DNA from: Mayamaea pseudoterrestris
Lineage: Eukaryota > Bacillariophyta > Bacillariophyceae > Sellaphorales > Sellaphoraceae
Assembly: GCA_027923505.1 (NCBI GenBank)
Contig: BROI01000032.1
Coordinates: forward strand, 214,142-278,141
Length of the DNA: 64,000 bases
Direction: 5' to 3'
In this document: positions 13,311 through 24,953 of the stretch, piece by piece
Numbering within the stretch: position 1 is the first letter of the stretch
Layout of the letters: the number at the start of each line of letters is the position of its first letter
Translations under genes and position numbers: made by a program
The notes under the pieces: model-generated
Told to the model about the DNA's origin: nothing
What the model saw: the letters and a program-made list of their open reading frames with translations, nothing else
The model's database searches: none

Positions 13311-14450
13311 ATGAACCAACCACCACTACCACCAGAAGCTTCCATATTCACTCTAGATGCCGATGCGGTTCATAGGAACGCAGTGCATCGAGAAGTTGTC
13401 CGACGAGGAGGACCACGATGCCCATCCATGCGCGGCCGGTTCGTTCCAAGTCCAAAGTCGCGGCAACAGCAACAACGACAGCTGAATGGATCAGCTGGCG
13501 AGCAAACGAAAGCTCTTACAAGTAGTAGTCAAGATCGTGTCAAACAAAAGTTGCATGCTGCTCCGTTAACTGTCAGCAATGACCCGCTTTCATCCGACGA
13601 ACTTGATCGCATCAACCAGCACAAGTCACTCATTGCAGAATTACGACCTGATCGACGAAAGATTAAATGGAACCAGCATGTTTCTGACTGGGAACGAAAA
13701 CCAGCGCATCGACAGCATATTGAAGAGTTGCAAATGCATGATTTGCAGGGCGTTCGCGTCTCCTCTTTGCCAAGCAGCATGGACTTGAACAGGTCCTTTT
13801 CAGGCCTTCACATGGAGGATGAAATGACACGGAATCCAAGTTTGTACATTGACGAGATGGAAGATAATTTAGCAACGTGCTTCAAAACAATGCGCCGCGT
13901 CAAGCGTGAGACGCAAAGCAACGAAGACAAATGTCGCGAGCTGCGAGAGGCGTGCGACAAGGTGCGCACAAAACTGCTGCAGCTACCGCCCCCTCCAAAA
14001 CATTTGGCCATGCGGCAGGCGCAGCAGCAATTGGAGTCGATCAAACGGCATTTATCAACAAAGCAAACGGAGCTGGAGGAGCAGATTGGAATGTTGCGCA
14101 TGCAGCACAGTCGACTGGCGGCAGACATTAGCATGGCAAAAGAATTGCTGGAGGAGGAAGATGGATTGCATACAATGGAGCCCTTGTTAACAGATAATAG
14201 CGATGAACGGTTTGATGAAGGCAATGAGATCTCTTTGTTGGCGTCTGCTGTCACGGGCACTTGCCATGATGGCAAGTATACCAGTGGCGAGCTGGCGTCG
14301 CAACACAGTAGCTTATGCGCAGAACTAAGATCATCGCAAGATTTGTCGCCAATAGCTCGACTGGGACAGGTTCGAGAAGCAACACTGTCGAAGGACGATT
14401 ATGGATTGGACATTAAGCAAAGAAAGCCCGCGACGCCTGCAGCGGCATAA
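13311..14450 (+). CDS. Uncharacterised coiled-coil protein
   Basis: Single exon, 379 residues, starting MNQPPLPPEA. I do not recognise a family. The N-terminus is basic and Gln-rich. A tract near residues 110-150 (DRRKIKWNQHVSDWERKP) may be a short conserved motif. Residues about 190-285 have the heptad pattern of a coiled coil, with MRRVKRETQSNEDKCRELRE at its start. The C-terminus is Ser-rich. It could be a cytoskeletal or centrosomal adaptor, but nothing in the sequence decides this. Confidence 0.65.
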   Translation: MNQPPLPPEASIFTLDADAVHRNAVHREVVRRGGPRCPSMRGRFVPSPKSRQQQQRQLNGSAGEQTKALTSSSQDRVKQKLHAAPLTVSNDPLSSDELDRINQHKSLIAELRPDRRKIKWNQHVSDWERKPAHRQHIEELQMHDLQGVRVSSLPSSMDLNRSFSGLHMEDEMTRNPSLYIDEMEDNLATCFKTMRRVKRETQSNEDKCRELREACDKVRTKLLQLPPPPKHLAMRQAQQQLESIKRHLSTKQTELEEQIGMLRMQHSRLAADISMAKELLEEEDGLHTMEPLLTDNSDERFDEGNEISLLASAVTGTCHDGKYTSGELASQHSSLCAELRSSQDLSPIARLGQVREATLSKDDYGLDIKQRKPATPAAA

Positions 14451-14959
14451 TAGTAGTAACTTGCTGGTTAATTTCACTGTCATTGGTAACAATACACATC
14501 GGTCACTTGACAACCGCAGCTCAACCGGTCGTATCTCGATTTAGCTAAATGCATGTCAAAGGCATCGGCGAGCGAAAACCCCCGCTGGCGTATTTTGTGA
14601 GCGTGGAGGGCTTTTTCATGGTCGACTCGCTCGGATCAACGACAATATTGGGCGCGCCAAAAGTCTAACGTTAACCTTAAATGTACTCTGTGGAAGTCGG
14701 ATATGCGCCATGGAAAAAATTTGTGGTTGTATTTCGACCGCCAAAGGAGCAATCAATCTTGTGTACGGCAGGCAGTTGCAGATCGTGTAAACAGCACGCC
14801 GCATTGTTGTGTCGCCCATTGGCCATCGCCGTGTGAGCCAAGTCGTCCGTCTCAAGTTGGGAGTACCTCAAAAAGTCTTGAAAAGGTGCTACCTTCGGTG
14901 TCGGCGCCCTTCATCCTGCTAGCGTGGACGACTCGCTGCAACCATCGTGGAATCGCAAC
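14451..14959. other. Intergenic spacer
   Basis: About 510 bp between two plus-strand genes. Overlapping open frames on both strands show no domain. The frame used by the next gene is open from 14882, but it has no ATG before 14960. An unrecognised upstream exon is therefore possible. Confidence 0.4.
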
Positions 14960-16175
14960 ATGTCGGCAGGCTCACAGCCATCCTCGGCCAATGGCAGCAG
15001 CAGCAAAGCATCTAGTGGCAACTACTTGTTTCCAGCCATGAAGGACAAGCTTCAGTCGTCCGCCCGAGATCTCATGAGAAGCATGGAGCAAATGGTGGGA
15101 CGAAACAAGCCTGACAATGTCAAGTCATTGGAGAATACGTTGCGCGCCGTCTTTTCGTCCTGCACGTCGGGTGCGGATGTCAACGTGACGACGCATCACG
15201 AGGAGGAGGAATACAATGAGGCAGGAGAATCATCATCGCCTAGCAAGAATTTCAAGCGAGGACCTGGAATGGCGAGTCGGATTCCGGCCAGCGAAACTGG
15301 TGAACATATTTACGCGCAACTCTTTTTCGACGATCAAGTGCGGGCCGCCAAGGCGGTGAACGCGCTAAAGGAGATTGACATGGCGAGTAGCGCCAAGAAG
15401 AAGAATGTGACACCCGTCAAATCTTACTATCCTTCGCAACAGCAGCAGCAACTATCCAAGCCATTTCCAGCGTCATCACCAGCGCGCCAAGTCCAGCATT
15501 CCGACTTTGACATTCAGCCGACCAACACTTTTGACGATTCGATTTCGGCCATTTCGGCGCACACGCTGGAAGCCATGGCGCGCGCTGGACCAACAAGTGG
15601 CAGTCCCACGTTTGCAATACGCGACGCGGCTCCAGTCTACCAGACGCGCCTGCCAGCGTCGACGGCCGTGTTTGTTTCGAGCGAACATGTATTGACGAAA
15701 CCATATGTGCCTTCGGTGCGCGTCCGCAGCTCGGGCGACTATAGCGGCAAGAGTCAGTCGACCAAGACGACGACGACTGACTCGTCGAGCTTTGATCAGT
15801 GGCAGCGGGAGGACAAGAAGTATTGGGTGGATCAGACCAAAAAGGATCAGCTCGTCAAAAAGCATCGTCGGCCGAGTCAGGGTGAATTGGTAAGTGTGTA
15901 GATCAGACAGTGCAGGAGACTGAAAGGAAAAGCTGATGATGCTGCAATGGACTCAACATTGCCATAATCTCATATTTTCAATATAGAGCCGCCACACGCG
16001 GTCGACGGCAACAACGACTGCAAGCTCGGGACGGAGCTCCCACTACCATCCGCATGATGCGACGGACTACTTTTTTCACAAGGAACCCGTGGCATTGGTC
16101 GAGACGGCGCCTGCAGTGGACCAGTACCGTGGACGAGTGGTCTACGACGCAGTGCGCAACACGGGGGAGATATAA
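14960..16175 (+). CDS. Uncharacterised Ser/Thr-rich protein
   Basis: Exons are 14960-15889 and 15987-16175, with a GT-AG phase-0 intron (gtaagt...tatag), giving 372 residues. I chose 14960 because it is the first ATG in the frame (MSAGSQPSSA). The protein is rich in Ser, Thr, Ala and Gln and appears mostly disordered. The exception is a helical stretch near residues 25-60 (KDKLQSSARDLMRSMEQMV). The C-terminal exon is Tyr- and His-containing and ends RNTGEI. No domain is recognised and no function is proposed. The splice joins two frames that make sense together, which supports a real gene. Confidence 0.6.
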
Positions 16176-16403
16176 AGCTTTAGTTAATGGAGCAAAATGG
16201 GCACGTGGTAACCATTTTATGATAGAGATTGTGGCTTGTACATGCCACTTTTTTTGATAACAACAAGGAATGGCCTTACAAGGATAAGAGGTCCAGTCAT
16301 ACTGAAAAACGTTAAGGTGTTGTTTGTACAAGTTTTTTATCATTAGTTACGTTTGCGAAGAATCCTCTTGTAAGCGAATAGTCCTTGAGTTATGCGTAAG
16401 ACC

Positions 16404-17769
16404 TCACAGGTGCGAGTTGCTCTGCACTTCTCGAATGCCTTCGACAATGTGTTCCACAGACTTTCCCTTGAAGCTAATGTCGTAGATTGTCTTGATGAGT
16501 GGAAATGCCGCTAAAACTCCTTGTGATTCAAGCACCTGGTAAGCCTCCATGCACGTTAGTGTGCCTTGGAGTTTTTGGCCTTGAAGAAGTTCTGCTTCAA
16601 TGACTTGCCATCGCTTTGCGCACTCTTCCTCGAACGAACAATAAGTTGCATTGTCTTTCGACACTGCCTGCTTTTGCTCCAATGAGCGAAGCGCAAATGC
16701 TTCGGCGCACTTGCGATTGCGTCCACCGTAGCACGTCGTGATGAGATCAGCCATGCCACAACTTTCCGTAAAGGTTTTATCTTGGACGCCGTCAAAGAAC
16801 ATGTGACAAAAACGTGCCATTTCCCGGAGTCCCACTCGTAGTAACGCAGCCTTTGTGTTGCTGCCCAGTCCAATGCCGTCGACAAAGCCGGCGCCGAGCG
16901 CAATCACATTTTTGAGAGCGCCGCAAGCCTCCGCACCAGCCACATCGGAAACATGCTGCACTCGAAACGTTGGTGTATTGAACACAAGTCGCGTAATCTC
17001 GTCAGTCGGAGGTCCAAACTTGGATGCCAACGTACTCTCGCAAATCTAATAAAATGAGCGTGTGTGAGTTGGCGGCTCCTCTTTGACAACAATAACCGTC
17101 AGCTCGACATCAGGCACATACCTGTCCTAGAGCTACATCAGTTGCAACATTGGCTCCCATTAGAACAGCGCATGGCATGCCTCCCATTGCTCTAGATATC
17201 GAGTCAGAAATGAGGACTGGTAGCTTTGTATTATGGTCAAAATCTGCGGCGAAAAGACGATTCATTTTGTTAGACGACCAGCCAAGACCAACAATACAAG
17301 ATACAAGAAGTCAATCCCATTGACGGTACGTGCAATGACTCGACTCACCAAGACCTTTAATTAACGACACTCCTCGACATTCATGATGCGCACTGGCTCG
17401 AATGATTGGTACCAGTCGCGGCAAGAACTGATGGGGCAGCACAAAAATGAGCAGCGTTGCACCTTGGCAGGCGTGCGCCAAGTCGGGCACGGCGCGCACG
17501 TTTCTGGGAAGCTCAATGCCGGGCAAATACTTTATATTTTCGTGGCGCGTGTTGATGACATTGGATAGCAAGTCTTGACTGCCATTCTCGAGGGTGACGG
17601 TTTCGTCAAAGACCCACATGTTTACTTGGTCTTCAAAGTGGTCGTAGCGAGCGCAGTTTTCGCCAACCATTTTGGCAATGGCACTTCCCCAATTGCCAGA
17701 ACCAATGATGCAGACTCTGTCGAGCTGATCCGAAAAGTTTTGAGGGTTGGAATTTGTATATGACTCCAT
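16404..17769 (-). CDS. GPD1: Glycerol-3-phosphate dehydrogenase (NAD+)
   Basis: Reduces dihydroxyacetone phosphate to glycerol-3-phosphate, feeding glycerolipid and osmolyte glycerol synthesis. Exons in transcript order are 17769-17349, 17243-17122 and 17045-16404, which join in frame to 394 residues, close to yeast Gpd1 (391). The Rossmann glycine motif [12 protein letters not shown] is near the N-terminus. The C-terminal catalytic domain carries [13 protein letters not shown] and the GGRNRK segment typical of the family. The chosen start is the first in-frame ATG ([10 protein letters not shown]). The frame stays open upstream for about 50 codons and encodes a hydrophobic stretch (VIIHLLVLAITLLSLSSCLA) with no ATG. 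An unseen upstream exon could therefore add a signal or targeting peptide. Confidence 0.93.
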
Positions 17770-18307
17770 GGCTGGTATTGGTGCAGAATGTAGCGTTGTT
17801 TCGTCGACTTTGCTGGTCGTCCTTGGATGGGATGCTGTGCGATGAGAAGGGTGGCTAGAACTTCGAGCCAGACAGGAGCTGAGCGAGAGCAAAGTGATGG
17901 CAAGTACAAGTAGGTGAATGATGACACGTCCGGGGGAGGCTGATGATGCGCGCTTTCAAGGCCACAACCAAAGTTATGGTGAGGTGAGCCAAGCGATATC
18001 GAACAACGATGGGATGCCGATGGACCGCGAGCAGTTTCGCGCCCGAATAGGCCTGTCGCTGTGACGTGTCCGTTTCAGCGGATTTGATTGGCTGCCGCAA
18101 AACCGGATGGGCTGACGTTGCAATATCCCTATCCATAGGCGTCTTTCAAGGAATCTGGAATCTTGACAGACAGCTCTTGTTGCGGACCTCGGCGTCACTT
18201 TCCGACGGCTCTCTGCTTAACTTGTCACTTTCCTCCCTTGCTTGTCACTAAAGCTTTGCATCCTACATAAAGGTGTAATCAGAAGAATAGTTATCTAACA
18301 CTACAAT
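17770..18307. other. Divergent promoter region
   Basis: This spacer separates the GPD start (minus) from the small complex I gene (plus). The GPD frame stays open to about 17950, as noted under that gene. Nothing else is recognised. Confidence 0.4.
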
Positions 18308-18493
18308 ATGCCAGTCCAATCTGCCTTTACGTTGCTCATTATTGGTGGTGCCTTTGCGGCAGCCAGTGGCTTGATCGGCGGCTTGAACTACTTGTATGAA
18401 GGCAAGCGTCGCCGGTCCATTGGAAACGATCAGTGGCGTCACTACATGGAGCAAAGAGACTTGGCCATTAAGAAACATTTTGGTGCAAAATAG
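18308..18493 (+). CDS. NADH:ubiquinone oxidoreductase subunit NDUFA1/MWFE-like
   Basis: A 61-residue single-exon protein. Residues 5-30 form one transmembrane segment rich in Gly, Ala and Leu. The basic tail reads IGNDQWRHYMEQRD. This matches the family pattern of a single N-terminal membrane helix followed by a W-x3-ME-RD motif; the plant subunits read IG-D-WD-AMERRD. In mitochondria this accessory subunit sits in the membrane arm of complex I and is needed for assembly. The length fits the family (about 60-70 residues). The call rests on this short motif, so moderate caution is needed. Confidence 0.7.
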   Translation: MPVQSAFTLLIIGGAFAAASGLIGGLNYLYEGKRRRSIGNDQWRHYMEQRDLAIKKHFGAK

Positions 18494-18806
18494 TGCAGCA
18501 GTCATGCTCAAGCAAGGGAGTTGAATGATGGGTGTGACACTGGAGCAAGCACGGCCGAATTCGCGTTTATGTCAAAGCTTTCAATGGTGCTATTGCACTT
18601 GTAATAGCAGTAACATTTTAAACAGAGGTTTTAAACTATGCCATAGGTATTCCCGGTCTTTCCTTGCCGCAACAGCGCGTCAATTGGGAGCTGCAGCATG
18701 TCGTACGTCGTTCGTCCTACCGGTACCCTTTGAAACCGGAGCGACATCTTGCAAGCCACCCGGATTCAACCGTTGCATCAATGAGCCGACGCCGACCATC
18801 GCGACA
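18494..18806. other. Intergenic spacer
   Basis: About 310 bp between the small complex I gene and the proposed first exon of the hydrolase gene. No feature is recognised. Confidence 0.35.
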
Positions 18807-20328
18807 ATGGCGGAGTGTCGCTGCAACTCTCCGGCAATCACCTTCAAGACGAGTCTATTAGAACACCTACAGAACCAAGTCGTTAGAATATGTGTTGCTG
18901 CTGTCCATCCGCCATTTCAGCCATCTTTTGTCTGTGGTGTCAAAGCGGATGTAGAGCAAGTACGGTCGCAGGTAGGTGCACCGCCAGCAGACAGCAGATG
19001 GATGACGCTTCGATCTTGATCTCCTCTGTTGCGAAGTATTTAACCTTTTCATACCTTCTTTTCTCTTGATGTTTAGGTGCTCTTACTTTCTTTCCTCCAG
19101 GTAAATTCAGTTTGCAGCGACAAGCATCGTTTTGTCCGAATTCGGACTCTCGTTTATTTACACCTTTTCCGATTCCTATATCATCCCTTTAGAACCTCCA
19201 CTCTATCAATTCGAACGACATGACAAGCACGGAAATTTCCTAGGCGAAAGAGAAGCTGGCACGAACGAAGACAAGGATGATGACGACAACAAACGAACCG
19301 ATAGCGACGGCGATTCATCGATTGGAGAAATCCAAGGCCCACCAAGCTCGCAGCCACTGGAAGCTGAAACAAAGGGTCAGACGCAAAAAAAGATCAAATC
19401 CCCCATACAGGAACTCACAGACCAAGCCAAACTCCGCAAGCGCCGCGCCGTCGAACGCAAAACGCGCGACTCGAACGACGCCAAGCATGGCGTCACATTC
19501 AAACTACTTTTGGATCCTCGCTTGCAGGTTCCTCCGCACGACGAGGGAGCCATTACCGCCGTCAAAATTGCGTCGCCACGGAACGTTTACATTGGCGCTT
19601 TGATTTACCGCGTTCCGGTGCACCGACGAACGTCTAGTACAAGAACCATGCTGTTTAGTCATGGCAATGCGACGGATCTTGGAGCGACCTTTCCAATGCA
19701 AGTTGTCTTGGCGCATTCGCTTGACATTAATGTCGTTGTTTACGATTACAGTGGCTACGGCGAGTCGGGCGGTGTGCCGACGGAAGCTAGTACATATCGA
19801 GATATTGATGCCGTTTACGATTATGTGCTGGATACCTTGGCGGACGGCGACTCGACAAAAATTATACTGTACGGGCAATCAGTCGGCAGTGGACCTTGCT
19901 GCTACTTGGCGTCAAAGAAGGATGTGGGAGTTTTGGGCGGACTGATACTGCATAGTCCGTTTACGAGCGGCATGAGAGTATTAACGCCGAGTCGGTGAGT
20001 GAATGCGGGCGATCGAGATGTGCAGCTCTCATTCCAAACACTCACATTACTTTTGACATATTGTAGTTTGCTTGCATGTCTTGATATCTACCCCAATATT
20101 GACCGCATCCCTAAGGTGAACTGCCCCGTAATGGTAATCCATGGCAAACTTGACCAAGAGGTTGACTTTTCGCACGGACTGCAATTGTACCGAGCTGTTG
20201 CACCAGACCTGCGGCGCGAACCTTGGTGGGTGCCCGATCGGGGACACAATGACATTACGGATGGAACGGGCAAGCTTGGAGAATATATAAGGAGGATTCG
20301 GACTTTTTTGTTGAGTCTGGATGAGTAA
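18807..20328 (+). CDS. ABHD17-like alpha/beta hydrolase
   Basis: Similar to ABHD17 serine hydrolases, which remove palmitate from membrane-anchored proteins. Exons 19111-19994 and 20067-20328 are clear. The catalytic serine lies in GQSVGSG, the oxyanion region in LFSHGNATDLG, and VVYDYSGYGESGG is typical. The acid and histidine are in IHGKLDQEVDFSHG and DRGHND. The hydrolase frame has no ATG before the fold begins, so an upstream exon is needed. The best candidate is 18807-18971 (MAECRCNSPA...), ending at a GTAGGTG donor; its frame fits an acceptor ending at 19110 (aattcag). The full join gives 436 residues. It contains a Cys pair near the N-terminus that could be lipidated, as in ABHD17, and HPPFQPSF resembling the family's FxPPxPxY. 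Hydrolase is sure; exon 1 is tentative. Confidence 0.82.
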
Positions 20329-20607
20329 GCTATGATGCAAGAGGTAGTTTTTTACTGTAAATGTTTGGATTAACGTCCCTGTTATTTTTGCTATCAAGAA
20401 TGCTGAAAACAGTTACTACCTAGTATCAGAACATGTGGACTTATGATGAGCAAGAGCAATTGCTGCATCATCTAAGACATAGCATCACTTAACTGTAAAT
20501 GAAGTAAGACGATCGAACCTGAACGATCAAACAACAGACATGACGCGACGATTTGCTCTCAACACGGAACCTTTGCGCGCTTGCTTTGACTCTGTGAACA
20601 CAGCATG

Positions 20608-21441
20608 CTATCTCCGATTCTTCTTCTTCTTTTGCCCCTTTTGTTTATCGTGTTGCTCATGTCCAATATACTTTTTGATGCGAATTGGCCTCGCCCCAAG
20701 CCACGACTGATCCATTTCTCGCTTGGCGCGCGCACATTCCAATGCTTGCGTAAAGCTCACGAAGCCGTAACCCTTGCTTTCGCCGTCGGCGTTGCGGACA
20801 ATTTGAGCCTCGTGAATGCTTGGGTACTTTTCGGAAAAGTGATTGTACAAGTCAACTTCGGTAGATTCGGCTCCAATGTTTCCGATAAATAGAGTGAAGT
20901 TGCCAGTCAGTTTGGAATTTTTCGTTGCTTCTTGTGTCTCTGGTTGCTTGTTGGAAGCAGGATGCGTCTGCTTGTTTGAGATAGCGGCTGGTGGAAGGGG
21001 TGCCGCTGGAGGAGGCTGAACTGCGGGTGCGAGACGGTCAGGCTGACGCTTCTCTGTAGCATTATGTAAGCTCGACGCATTATCTGACAATTGCTCAATC
21101 GTTTCTAATTTCTTTACTCCAGATGCAGCAGCTACAACGACGCCTCTCGGTAAATTGGGTTTTAGTTTCTTGGTTGGTGGGGCGCCAGCCGCATCGTCCG
21201 CGTCGACTTGCTCGGACGCTGTCTCCTCTTGCTTAACTTTGGCTTCGACATCCGAGACTTCATCAAAGAAGGCATCTAAGTCGTCAGCCATGTTTGCCAG
21301 AAATGCAGTGCGTACTACTTGTGGGTCGCTCTCCTTCTCTCGTCGTTCCACGCGTTTTGCGTCCCATGGTCGGATGTGAGAGCCTCGTCGCGATGGAGCA
21401 AGGGTCGTAAAAGAACCGGTACGACTCGAAGCGGTACTCAT
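20608..21441 (-). CDS. RBM42-like RNA-binding protein
   Basis: Single exon, 277 residues from the ATG at 21441 (MSTASSRTGS). A longer reading starts at 21531 but overlaps the divergent Rpt1 start codon by two bases, so the internal start is preferred. The N-terminal two thirds are low-complexity, with acidic, Lys-rich and Pro/Ala stretches. One RRM lies at about residues 181-260 (FTLFIGNIG as RNP2, KGYGFVSF as RNP1). It is followed by ARPIRIKK and a Lys-rich tail (KGQKKKKNRR). The C-terminal placement of the RRM and the GSRPIKLRK-like segment match RBM42, which associates with hnRNP K and with the spliceosomal tri-snRNP in other eukaryotes. Confidence 0.78.
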   Translation of the reverse strand: MSTASSRTGSFTTLAPSRRGSHIRPWDAKRVERREKESDPQVVRTAFLANMADDLDAFFDEVSDVEAKVKQEETASEQVDADDAAGAPPTKKLKPNLPRGVVVAAASGVKKLETIEQLSDNASSLHNATEKRQPDRLAPAVQPPPAAPLPPAAISNKQTHPASNKQPETQEATKNSKLTGNFTLFIGNIGAESTEVDLYNHFSEKYPSIHEAQIVRNADGESKGYGFVSFTQALECARAKREMDQSWLGARPIRIKKYIGHEQHDKQKGQKKKKNRR

Positions 21442-21529
21442 CGTCCGCACGCATCTTTTTGCGTCGCCATGACATTCTTGCCGCTGCACAGCGTTTGAAT
21501 TCATTGCTTGATCAAAACTAATCGCTACC

Positions 21530-23213
21530 ATGTCAGCCGGCGAATGTCAGACAGGAAACCGTGGGGATCACGACGATGTAAGTAGCAAAATTGTTTACAC
21601 TGGAAGGAGATAGATGACTACTCGCGTCGTCGTCGATTTGCCTTTCTGACACGGAATTTTAATTCAACATAGGAAGAAAAGGACGACACTCCACCTCCAC
21701 TCGACGAAGGCGACATTGCTCTCTTGAAAACTTATGGGCTCGGTCCCTACTCTGCCGGCATTAAGCGCCTCGAGGAGGAAATCAAGCAGCACACGGCCAA
21801 GGTTAAGGACATGATTGGCATTACCGAGTCAGACACTGGCCTCAGTCCGCCCAGCATGTGGGACTTGGTCGGTGACAAGCAAATGATGTCCGAGGAAGCG
21901 CCCCTGCAAGTGGCGCGGTGCACCAAAATTATCGCCGGCGATGCTGCCGCACCAAGCGGATCCGATACGGTGCAGGCGGTGCACCCGCTCATGGGCGGTC
22001 AGGCTAGTTCCAGTACAACAGCGGCGCAAAACAAGTATGTCATTAACATTAAGCAAATTGCCAAGTTTGTCGTTGGTTTGGGTGAAAAGGTCGCGCCGAC
22101 GGATATTGAGGAAGGCATGCGGGTTGGCGTTGATCGCACCAAGTATAGCATTCAGATTCCGCTGCCACCAAAGATTGATCCAACAGTCAGTCTCATGACA
22201 GTCGAAGACAAGCCAGATGTCACGTATGATGATGTTGGTGGAGCCAAGGATGCCATGGAAAAGTTGCGTGAAGTATTGGAGCTTCCGCTGTTGCATCCGG
22301 AGCGATTTGTGACGCTTGGAATTGATCCGCCCAAGGGAGTCTTGCTATATGGCCCTCCGGGAACGGGCAAGACGCTGAGTGCGAGAGCTGTGGCTAATCG
22401 AACGGATGCTTGCTTCATTCGAGTCATTGGAAGGTATGTTTGACTGTCTCGTGTTGATGTATTCATTCTGTCGTAGCGCCGCTCTCACAACCGTCTCAAC
22501 ACAGTGAACTTGTTCAAAAGTATGTTGGCGAAGGTGCCCGCATGGTTCGTGAAATCTTTAGTAAGTAGTAAGCATCGATTAAGTGGAGCAAATGAGGATC
22601 GTCTTGTTTGGAAGTGTTTCTTAGTCTGTTTTCGTCGTGGCTAAAATGCACTGGGCTCACGAAACCCTTTCACGCTATCCTTTACGTTATAGGTCTCGCA
22701 CGATCGAAACCTTGCTGCGTGATCTTTTTTGACGAGGTTGATGCCATTGGGGGTGCTCGTGGCGGATCAGATGATGGTGGAACCGACAATGAAGTTCAGC
22801 GGACCATGTTGCAGATTGTTTCAGAATTGGACGGCTTTGACGCCCGAGGAAACATCAAGGTTCTCATGGCAACCAATCGTCCAGACACGCTTGATCCTGC
22901 GCTATTGCGTCCTGGTCGTTTGGACCGCAAGGTTGAGTTTGGTTTGCCAGATCTTGAGGGACGCGGACACATTCTTAAGATTCATTCGAAACGCATGAAT
23001 TGCGACCGCGATATTCGGTTTGAACTCATTGCGCGCTTGTGCCCTAACACTACCGGTGCCGAGCTGCACAGTGTCTGTACGGAGGCTGGCATGTATGCTA
23101 TTCGGGCGCGTCGTAAGAGTGTCAGCGAGAAGGATTTCCTTGACTCGGTCAATAAGGTCGTCAAGGGTTACAAAAAGTTTAGCTCTACGCCCAAGTACAT
23201 GGTATACAACTAA
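21530..23213 (+). CDS. RPT1: 26S proteasome regulatory ATPase Rpt1 (PSMC2)
   Basis: One of six AAA+ ATPases in the proteasome base; they unfold substrates and open the 20S gate. Exons are 21530-21577, 21673-22433, 22505-22560 and 22693-23213, totalling 1386 nt and 461 residues. The sequence follows animal PSMC2 closely: [13 protein letters not shown] near the N-terminus, [15 protein letters not shown], Walker A GPPGTGKT, Walker [13 protein letters not shown], and the second region of homology. It ends KYMVYN, where human PSMC2 ends in a similar HbYX-related tail (YMTYN). It is longer than human (433) because of an insertion of about 25-30 residues rich in Ser, Ala and Thr just after CTKIIAGD. 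The divergent RBM42-like gene starts nearby. Confidence 0.97.
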
Positions 23214-23377
23214 ATTGAAAGCGCAATGTAACTTTGCTTTGTATGACGCCCTTTTACATCTATTTATATCGTACCTGCGCTTGGTCGGTCAGAGGTATAA
23301 ATATGTGCATCGATGTAATCGTCCGTGAAGCAGCAGCTCATAGGCCGTAGCCATCGGTGTTGCTCCCCAAGAAAGGT

Positions 23378-24953
23378 TTATTGGTGGACAACGTTCCTCT
23401 CCAGTCGCTCTTGTCTCAATTTGGTTATCCGCGAAAGTGCGGCTTCTTTGCGTTCTCTTGTCGATATAACAACATTTTGTTGGTCTAGTAAGGGTGCCAT
23501 GATTCTTTTGGCGCTCCAATGCCTTCGATACCAGGAGCTGCCGGCACGGGATGACGCAAGCCCATCAAGCTCCTCGTCCGACAGTTTATTGTAGCGGCAG
23601 TGTAGCTCCTCGCATACTTGTTGAAAGTCAGCGAGTCGTCGGATATGTTGCGATGCCATTTTCTCTCGAAGATCGGGTTGTTCAGATAGATACCGAAATA
23701 ATATTTTGAACAAATGCCCACGCACAATGTTGCAGCTCTGGCCCAATACACCTGGAAGCGGTGGATACTTCTGACACCAATTCAAGTACTCGGAGGCAAA
23801 CAGAAATTGCTGATTCAAGACTTGCCGCGATGACCAGAGCGACGAATCCAGTGCAAACACTCCCGGGTTCTCCAACAAAGCTTCCGAACTCATAACTGCA
23901 GCCGCGTTGGTTAATTGTCTCACCCTCTCGACGTCTGAAAATTGTTCAATGCCGCCATTGGCAACAACTGGTATTGTAGGGTCGTATTCGCTTACCAGAG
24001 CAGTCACTCTAGCGATCTGGTCAAAATGGCATGCAACAACCGCGACTTTATTTTCACGAATCGTTCTCCCATGAATCGTTATAAAATCTACCCCAGTGTC
24101 TAGTATGCGAATTATTCTTTTGGGCAACGTGTTTGGATCTTCTGGGAGACGAATTTTTGCCGAAACAGATACCGAGTCTGGCAGAGATTGTCGTAAAGCG
24201 GACAGAATCGCACAAGCGGTCAATGGGTCTTGATCCATCAAGTGCGCACCATACCGACCTTTTCGAGCAATGCCTTGTGGACAGCCTGCAAAAATGCATG
24301 GTCAATTTACAACATGTCGAGAAATTGATATCAGTATGTACCGCATCATCAACTGTTCGAAGTCACTTACCCAAATTCAAATCAAAACCATGGACTCGCC
24401 CACCGGTATGCTCCAGTACCAGTTCAGCCACTTCGACCACTCGAACCGGATCATGGCCAGCAAGTTGGACAATGACAGGGCCGCACGTCCATGCTTGTTG
24501 CTCGTGGCTCAATCTCCCTCCATCGTCCATGCTCTTGCTTCCTTCCAAAAATTCTCGTTGCTCGCGTGACCAAATCGCCGGTATCGGCGTATACTCCCAC
24601 AAATCCAAGTGATTCCTTCGAAAGGTCTCTTGCTTCAGCAAGTTCTCCGTGTGCAGCATTTGTGTAAAGGTCAGATCGACGCCGTACTGTCGACAGAGGC
24701 ATCGAAACGCGTAGTCAGACGCAGCCACCATGGGAGCAGCAATGCAGTTGATCGGCTTGTCATGTTGAGGTAGGCGTAAGGAAAAAATCGGCGTTGCATA
24801 ATAAAACCGACGTGGCTTGTTGGATGGTGAAAATCGCAATTGGTTCATCATTTTTTGTCCACGAATGGTGCAAAAGCCAAACGCTTCTCGAAGTAACGCC
24901 GTCCCAAGCAGCAATAGCAGTACGCCTCGTCGAAATCCGACGATTATGCCCAT
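23378..24953 (-). CDS. tRNA-dihydrouridine synthase (Dus1-like) with plastid-type presequence
   Basis: A flavoenzyme that reduces uridine to dihydrouridine in tRNA. Exons are 24953-24371 and 24285-23378, joined across a split glycine codon, giving 496 residues. The N-terminus (hydrophobic core ending REAFGF) looks like a signal peptide with a phenylalanine cleavage site, which suggests plastid import. The FMN-binding start APMVAASDYAFR is present. The catalytic cysteine lies in LNLGCPQ, formed across the splice site. ITIHGRT and NGGIEQ are further FMN and phosphate contacts. The C-terminal part (about residues 380-496) is the helical tRNA-binding domain. It lies downstream of the SelU gene on the same strand. 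Confidence 0.92.

Noticed and set aside
18525-18806. Upstream part of the open frame before the proposed hydrolase exon 1
   Set aside because: The frame is open, but composition is random-like and has no motif; only the part from 18807 is useful.
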